DNA from: an uncultured Myxococcales bacterium
GTDB lineage: Bacteria > Myxococcota > Myxococcia > Myxococcales > Myxococcaceae
Reading direction: 5' to 3'
Length of the DNA: 64,000 nucleotides
Assembly (NCBI GenBank): GCA_937980205.1
Contig: CALJKW010000021.1
Location: 1 to 64,000, forward strand
Notes under the pieces: generated by a model
The model's database searches: none
What the model was told of the DNA's origin: nothing
The model's input: only the letters and a program-made list of their open reading frames with translations
Part shown: in pieces, positions 60,233 to 64,000 of the stretch
Layout of the letters: every line of letters begins with the position of its first letter
How positions within the stretch are numbered: the first letter of the stretch is position 1
Made by a program: the position numbers and the translations under genes

Positions 60233-60499
60233 ATGCATCAACTGACGTTCATCGTTCAGCAGGCCCTGCTCCTCGTGCTGGTCTGCTCGGGTCCGCCGGT
60301 CATCATGAGCCTGGTGGTCGGCTTCCTGGTCTCGGTGTTCCAGGCGACGACCCAGATCCAGGAGCAGACGCTGTCGTTCGCTCCGAAGGCGGTGGTGGTG
60401 TTCGGGGTGCTCGCGCTCGCCGGCTCGTGGATCGGCACGCAGCTGATGCGCTTCACCTTCCACGTCTTCGATCGCTTCCCGTACCTGATTCACCAGTAG
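60233..60499 (+). CDS. sctS: T3SS export apparatus protein SctS (FliQ-like)
   Basis: 88 residues, two membrane helices, the normal size of SctS/FliQ. Family features include ALLLVLVCSGPPVIMSLVVG and SVFQATTQIQEQTLSFAPKA. Four copies join the SctR/SctT helix to form the export core. It starts nine bases after sctR. Confidence 0.95.
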   Translation: MHQLTFIVQQALLLVLVCSGPPVIMSLVVGFLVSVFQATTQIQEQTLSFAPKAVVVFGVLALAGSWIGTQLMRFTFHVFDRFPYLIHQ

Positions 60500-60511
60500 G
60501 GACGGCCGTCG

Positions 60512-61342
60512 ATGACGCTGACCGACATGCTCGTGCAGGTGAAGCACGAGCTGGGCATCAAGTACGAGTTCACCGTCATCATGCTGGGCTTCGCGCTGCT
60601 GCTGGCCCGCATTCTGCCGGTGTTCATCTTGACGCCCATGATCGGCGGCGACACGACGCCGGTCGAGGTGAAGCTGGGCCTGGGCATTCTCATCGGCATG
60701 GTGATCTTCCCGGGCATCGAGCCGTCGCTCGGTCAGATCCCCATCGGGCCGGTGATGTTCATCGCGGTGCTGGTGAAAGAGCTGTTCATAGGCTTCTGCA
60801 TCTCGTTCATCGTCAGCATCGTGTTCGACGCCGCGCAGGTCGCGGGCCAGCTGATGGACAACATGGCCGGCACGAACATCGCGCAGATCATGGTGCCGTC
60901 GATTCAGCAGCAGGTGTCGCTGTACGCGTCGCTCAAGCTGCAGCTGTTCATCACGCTGTTCCTGACGCTCAACGGGCACCACATGGTGATCGAGGCGGTC
61001 GCCGACAGCGTGGTGGCGATTCCGCTGGAGGCGTTCCCCAAGTTCAGCCACGGGCTGTGGCCGTTCTTCGATCTCGTCGCGCGCGTGTTCGGCGACATGA
61101 TCCGCATCTCGATGGCGCTCGCGGCGCCGGTCCTGCTCGCCACGTTCCTCACGGATCTGGCGCTGGGCATGATCAACCGCGTCGCCCCGCAGGTGCAGGT
61201 GTTCTTCGTGTCGATGCAGATCAAGCCCGCCGTCGCGGTGCTCGTCGTCTTCACCTCGGTGCACCTGATCATGGCGCGCGTGGTCACCGAGTACGGGGTC
61301 ATGTTCGACTGGCTGAAGAAGGCCCTGTACCTCTTGACGTGA
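60512..61342 (+). CDS. sctT: T3SS export apparatus protein SctT (FliR-like)
   Basis: 276 residues with about six to seven hydrophobic segments. Markers include LLARILPVFILTPMIGGDTT, GFCISFIVSIVFDAAQVAGQ followed by LMDNMAGTNIAQ, and HHMVIEAVADS. SctT completes the export core with SctR and SctS and contacts SctU. It begins 12 bases after sctS and ends seven bases before sctU. Confidence 0.95.
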   Translation: MTLTDMLVQVKHELGIKYEFTVIMLGFALLLARILPVFILTPMIGGDTTPVEVKLGLGILIGMVIFPGIEPSLGQIPIGPVMFIAVLVKELFIGFCISFIVSIVFDAAQVAGQLMDNMAGTNIAQIMVPSIQQQVSLYASLKLQLFITLFLTLNGHHMVIEAVADSVVAIPLEAFPKFSHGLWPFFDLVARVFGDMIRISMALAAPVLLATFLTDLALGMINRVAPQVQVFFVSMQIKPAVAVLVVFTSVHLIMARVVTEYGVMFDWLKKALYLLT

Positions 61343-61349
61343 GCGACCG

Positions 61350-62441
61350 ATGAGTGAAGGCGGAGAAAAAACAGAAGAACCGACGCAAAAGAAGATCGAC
61401 GACTCGCGCAAGCAGGGTCAGGTCTGGAAGAGCCGCGACTTCACCGGCGTCGCGGTCTTCTGCGTCGGCATGGCGATCGTCAAGGCGACGTTCCCCAAGC
61501 TCGAGGGCGAGGTGAACGAGCTGTTCATGTTCACCATCAACGCGATGTCGCACCCGCAGGACCTCGCGCTCGCGACGAAGGAAGCGATGTTGATGGGCGT
61601 CATCGACGTGATGCTGCTCACGATTCCCATCGCGGGCGGCGCGGCAGTGGTCGGCGGGCTCGTCGAGTTCCTGCAGGTCGGCTCGCTGTTCACCATCGAC
61701 CCGCTGATTCCCAAGCTCGAGAAGCTGAACCCGATCGAGGGCATGAAGAACCTCATCAGCAAGAAGCAGCTGGTCGAGATGCTGAAGTCGATGTTCAAGA
61801 TCGGCGTCACCGGCTACGTCGTCTATGGGGTCGTTCGCGACGCGATGGCGATGGTGGTCGCCACGATTCGGGGCGACACGAACCTGACGATGATGGTGAT
61901 GGGAGAGCTCGTCTATCGCGTGAGCGTGCGGGTCGTGATGCTGCTGCTCGTCTTCGCGATCTTCGACATCTGGTTCCAGCGGCACAACTACATGAAGGAC
62001 CTCATGATGTCGAAGGACGAGGTCAAGAAGGAATACAAGGAGTCCGAGGGCGACCCGCACCACAAGGCGAAGCGCAAAGAGATGCACCAGGAGATCCTCG
62101 AGGGCGCCCAGATGGAGGCGGTGAAGAAGTCGGACGTCGTCGTCACCAACCCCGATCACATGGCGGTGGCGCTCGCCTACGACAAAGAAGCGGACGGGGC
62201 GCCGCGCGTGATCGCGAAGGGAATGGGGCTCAAGGCCGAGGCGATCAAGGCGCTGGCGAAGGACAACGACGTGGCCATCTTGCGCAACGTGCCGCTCGCG
62301 CACGCGCTGCACCGGGTCGACGTGGGCATGGAGATCCCCGAGGAGCTCTATGACGCGGTCGCCGAGGTGCTGAACTTCGTCTACCAGCTGAACGCGCCGC
62401 CGGTTGCTCAAGCGCCGGCGAAGAAAGTGGTAGCTTCGTAG
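61350..62441 (+). CDS. sctU: T3SS export switch protein SctU (FlhB-like) with NPDH site
   Basis: 363 residues, the normal size. It starts MSEGGEKTEEPTQKKIDDSR, has four hydrophobic segments, then the linker KDLMMSKDEVKKEYKESEGD and the C-terminal cytoplasmic domain. The autocleavage site, NPTH in almost all homologues, reads NPDH here (Asn267-Pro268-Asp269-His270). The following EELYDAVAEVLNFVYQL is typical. In related proteins Asn-Pro bond cleavage allows the substrate switch; Asp in place of Thr may alter its rate, and the effect is not predictable from the sequence. Coupled closely to the next gene, which repeats its C-terminal domain. Confidence 0.95.
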   Translation: MSEGGEKTEEPTQKKIDDSRKQGQVWKSRDFTGVAVFCVGMAIVKATFPKLEGEVNELFMFTINAMSHPQDLALATKEAMLMGVIDVMLLTIPIAGGAAVVGGLVEFLQVGSLFTIDPLIPKLEKLNPIEGMKNLISKKQLVEMLKSMFKIGVTGYVVYGVVRDAMAMVVATIRGDTNLTMMVMGELVYRVSVRVVMLLLVFAIFDIWFQRHNYMKDLMMSKDEVKKEYKESEGDPHHKAKRKEMHQEILEGAQMEAVKKSDVVVTNPDHMAVALAYDKEADGAPRVIAKGMGLKAEAIKALAKDNDVAILRNVPLAHALHRVDVGMEIPEELYDAVAEVLNFVYQLNAPPVAQAPAKKVVAS

Positions 62442-62446
62442 CCGAC

Positions 62447-62722
62447 GTGAACGACGACGCAGAGATGGCGATCGCCATCCAGTACGACAAGAACGCGGAC
62501 AACGCGCCGCGCGTCGTGGCCAAGGGCCTGCGCCTGAAGGCGGAGAAGATCCGCGAGATCGCGAAGGCCGCCGGCGTGCCGATCATGAAGAACGTCAGCC
62601 TCGCGAACGCGCTGTACCGCGTCGAGGTCGGCCAGGAGATTCCCGAGGAGCTGTATGACGCGGTCGCGGAGGTGTTGAACTTCGTGTTCGCGCTGCAGGC
62701 GGAACAGAACCAGAAGAAGTAG
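62447..62722 (+). CDS. Free-standing SctU/FlhB C-terminal domain protein
   Basis: 91 residues from GTG 62447, five bases after sctU. It is a near repeat of the SctU cytoplasmic tail: MAIAIQYDKNADNAPRVVAK and GLRLKAEKIREIAKAAGVPI, then EEIPEELYDAVAEVLNFVF-like sequence (actual IPEELYDAVAEVLNFVFALQ). It lacks the membrane part and the NPxH site; the equivalent point starts at the Met. Such FhlX/FlhB2-type proteins occur in some flagellar systems and can substitute for the cleaved tail. A duplication of the preceding gene's 3' end is the likely origin. Confidence 0.9.
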   Translation: MNDDAEMAIAIQYDKNADNAPRVVAKGLRLKAEKIREIAKAAGVPIMKNVSLANALYRVEVGQEIPEELYDAVAEVLNFVFALQAEQNQKK

Positions 62723-62734
62723 CGAGACTCATTC

Positions 62735-63217
62735 ATGGCGAAGATCAACCAACAGCCTCCGCGCGCGCCGATGTGGCCCTGGGGCGGGCCGCGCTCGGTC
62801 CGCGACAAGCTCGTCGACCGGACGCAGCTCGAGTCGCTGCGGAAGGCGAAGAAGAAGGGCGACCCGAAGAACCCCGCGCTGGCGTCTGCGGCGCTGCTCG
62901 ACTTCATCGGGCCGGCGCACTCGTCGGAAGAGCTGCGGCTGCCGCTGCCGGCGTTCCCCGAGGGACACGACGCGGACCTCGACGGGTACCTCGATCGGCA
63001 GAACCTGGGCTCGGTGGCGGAGCGGTCGGAGGACGAGGCGCGCGGCCGGCTCGAGCGGAACCTGGCGAGCATCAAGGCTCCGCCGGATCGCATCGATCGC
63101 CTCAAGGCGCTGCTGTCGCGCGAGGCGTCGATGCTGCAGCTCATCGGCAGGGTCCACGAGGAGGTCGAGGAGATCCACCGCCGGCGCATGGACGAGCAGA
63201 AGGAAGAAGGGTTCTAG
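62735..63217 (+). CDS. Hypothetical charged protein at the end of the T3SS operon
   Basis: 160 residues, no signal peptide, no membrane segment. A Pro-rich start (NQQPPRAPMWPWGGPRSVRD) is followed by a helical C-terminus (LERNLASIKAPPDRIDRLKA, LIGRVHEEVEEIHRRRMDEQ). No family recognised. Spacing (12 bases after the SctU-tail gene, five before the chaperone-like gene) places it in the T3SS transcript. Confidence 0.7.
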   Translation: MAKINQQPPRAPMWPWGGPRSVRDKLVDRTQLESLRKAKKKGDPKNPALASAALLDFIGPAHSSEELRLPLPAFPEGHDADLDGYLDRQNLGSVAERSEDEARGRLERNLASIKAPPDRIDRLKALLSREASMLQLIGRVHEEVEEIHRRRMDEQKEEGF

Positions 63218-63222
63218 AAAAA

Positions 63223-63681
63223 GTGGCCGAGCCGACGGATCAGCAGCAGATCGCGAGCCTCCAGAAGTGGGCCGACGGGAAGGCGACGCTCAAGGACGTG
63301 CGCGGCTACAGCGACGAGGAGCTCTTCTCGATCGCGCGGACGGCGTACTACTTCTTCTACCAGGGCAAGCTGAACGAGGCCCGGACGCTGTTCCAGGGGC
63401 TGTACGCCGTAAACCCGCTTGACTCTTACGTGGCGAAGGCGCTGGGGGTCGTCGAGCACGCGGCCGGAAATCCCCAAGGAGCTTTGGCCGCTTACGACGT
63501 GGCCTTGAAGATCAGCCCTCAAGATTCAGCCGCTTACGTGGGCCGGGCGGAGGTGAAGATTTCGATGGGGCAAAAGACCCAGGCCCTGGACGACCTGAAA
63601 CGGGCTCAACAGCTGTGCAGGGACGATCAGGATCTGAAAGCCAAGATCTCCGCGCTGTTGGCGGGTCTTTCTCGTCGCTGA
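63223..63681 (+). CDS. SycD/LcrH-like TPR chaperone
   Basis: 152 residues from GTG 63223. The start region GYSDEELFSIARTAYYFFYQ and GKLNEARTLFQGLYAVNPLD is the class II T3SS chaperone pattern, followed by two more TPRs (YVAKALGVVEHAAGNPQGAL, SAAYVGRAEVKISMGQKTQA). Such proteins bind hydrophobic translocators in the cytoplasm. The substrate is likely encoded nearby, perhaps the partial gene at 63800. Confidence 0.85.
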   Translation: MAEPTDQQQIASLQKWADGKATLKDVRGYSDEELFSIARTAYYFFYQGKLNEARTLFQGLYAVNPLDSYVAKALGVVEHAAGNPQGALAAYDVALKISPQDSAAYVGRAEVKISMGQKTQALDDLKRAQQLCRDDQDLKAKISALLAGLSRR

Positions 63682-63691
63682 AGAATTGGAC

Positions 63692-63718
63692 GCAACCGGC
63701 CTTCAGCGCCGCCGATAA
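63692..63718 (+). promoter_or_regulatory. Candidate FliA-type (sigma-28) promoter upstream of the last gene
   Basis: GCAAC at 63692-63696 and GCCGATAA at 63711-63718. The -10 box is a perfect match to the sigma-28 consensus and the box distance is identical (19 bases) to the site at 47993. It lies 81 bases before the ATG at 63800. Confidence 0.6.
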
Positions 63719-63799
63719 AGCCTGTACAGTCACTCACCGCGGGTCGCACTTACCGCTCACCCTGTCGTCCACGTAGTCCTCAAACCAAAGGAACACACC

Positions 63800-64000
63800 A
63801 TGTCCATCGGTCGGATTCTCAGCGGCGGTATCAACGCGTTTCTCCGTCTCAACCCGGTCACGGCTGCCCCCATGGCTGCCATCGACATGCTCAAGTCGCT
63901 CACGGGCGGCTCTTCGGGCGTCTCGACCTTCGCTGCTGGGGCTGGTGTCGCGGGGGGCCTGACGGCGCTCACGTCGATCCTCAATCCGTCGAGCATCCTC
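63800..64000 (+). CDS. Candidate T3SS-linked protein, 3' end off the window
   Basis: The first 67 codons of a frame that runs off the right edge. AAAGGA lies about seven bases before the ATG. It starts MSIGRILSGGINAFLRLNPV and becomes Ala/Gly/Val-rich (STFAAGAGVAGGLTALTSIL), with no classical signal peptide. The style resembles the candidate secreted protein at 48143, and both have a FliA-type promoter-like site upstream. It follows a SycD-like chaperone gene, so a secreted or translocator-type substrate is plausible (inference). Confidence 0.6.
   Translation, partial: MSIGRILSGGINAFLRLNPVTAAPMAAIDMLKSLTGGSSGVSTFAAGAGVAGGLTALTSILNPSSIL

Noticed and set aside
48143..64000. Interpretation of the locus as a flagellar operon
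   Set aside because: SctI-type inner rod protein, lipoprotein SctJ with a single membrane helix and SycD-type chaperone are injectisome traits; no flagellin, hook, rod or FlhA gene is present in the window.

Overview
This 64 kb, visibly GC-rich, gene-dense window looks like chromosome of a myxobacterium (Myxococcota). The reasons are an Ala/Gly/Ser linker typical of secreted myxobacterial proteins, a RpoD with a long Lys/Glu-rich N-terminal extension, a CarD/CdnL-type protein, a Ser/Thr kinase, PEGA and alpha-2-macroglobulin envelope proteins, and a non-flagellar type III secretion locus. I do not assign a genus. Genes are tightly packed: many neighbours share ATGA/GTGA/TTGA stop-start overlaps and no gene-free stretch exceeds about 200 bases. 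No insertion sequence, transposase, prophage, integrase or CRISPR array was seen.

Layout. 1-3 kb: the end of a secreted CAP-domain protein, a small c-type-cytochrome-like lipoprotein, a LysR regulator and a pilin-like protein. 3-10.1 kb: NadR-PnuC for nicotinamide riboside salvage and a large alpha-2-macroglobulin. 10.2-11.1 kb: an unknown protein and a tRNA with anticodon CAU that looks like tRNA-Ile2. 11.3-15.9 kb: a coupled operon of type III polyketide synthase, membrane methyltransferase, acyl carrier protein, fatty acyl-AMP ligase and FAD oxidoreductase, resembling the Streptomyces srsABC phenolic-lipid operon with its own starter-loading module. 15.9-23 kb: alkyltransferase-like protein, a lipoprotein, three-subunit transhydrogenase (pntAA-pntAB-pntB), and an ankyrin/SMP-30/CarD-like operon. 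23.1-28 kb: macromolecular synthesis locus rpsU-yqeY-dnaG-rpoD. 28-39.5 kb: TrmJ, membrane and envelope proteins, GDSL esterase, Fpg-type glycosylase, PEGA/beta-barrel protein, TPR protein, Ser/Thr kinase and an acyltransferase. 39.6-46.3 kb: an ABC (LolCDE/MacB-like) transporter with a LolA-like protein and an outer-membrane barrel. 46.4-47.6 kb: a DUF4097-like/DUF2089-like pair.

48-64 kb, the most interesting part, is a type III secretion locus. Its gene order matches the flagellar series fliE-fliF-fliG-fliH-fliI-fliJ-fliK-fliM/N-fliO-fliP-fliQ-fliR-flhB: sctI, sctJ, a FliG-like gene in the sctK position, sctL, sctN, sctO, sctP, sctQ, a FliO homologue, sctR, sctS, sctT, sctU and an extra free-standing SctU C-terminal domain. 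A FliA-like sigma factor gene, preceded by a small gene that could be its FlgM-like antagonist, sits just upstream of sctI. Two promoter-like sequences with the FliA-type -10 box, identically spaced from a shared GCAAC box, lie upstream of the first and last candidate secreted-protein genes. TPR chaperone-like genes flank the core. No flagellin, hook or rod gene, secretin, SctD, SctF or SctV is visible, though the locus runs off the right edge. SctU has NPDH at the usual NPTH autocleavage site.
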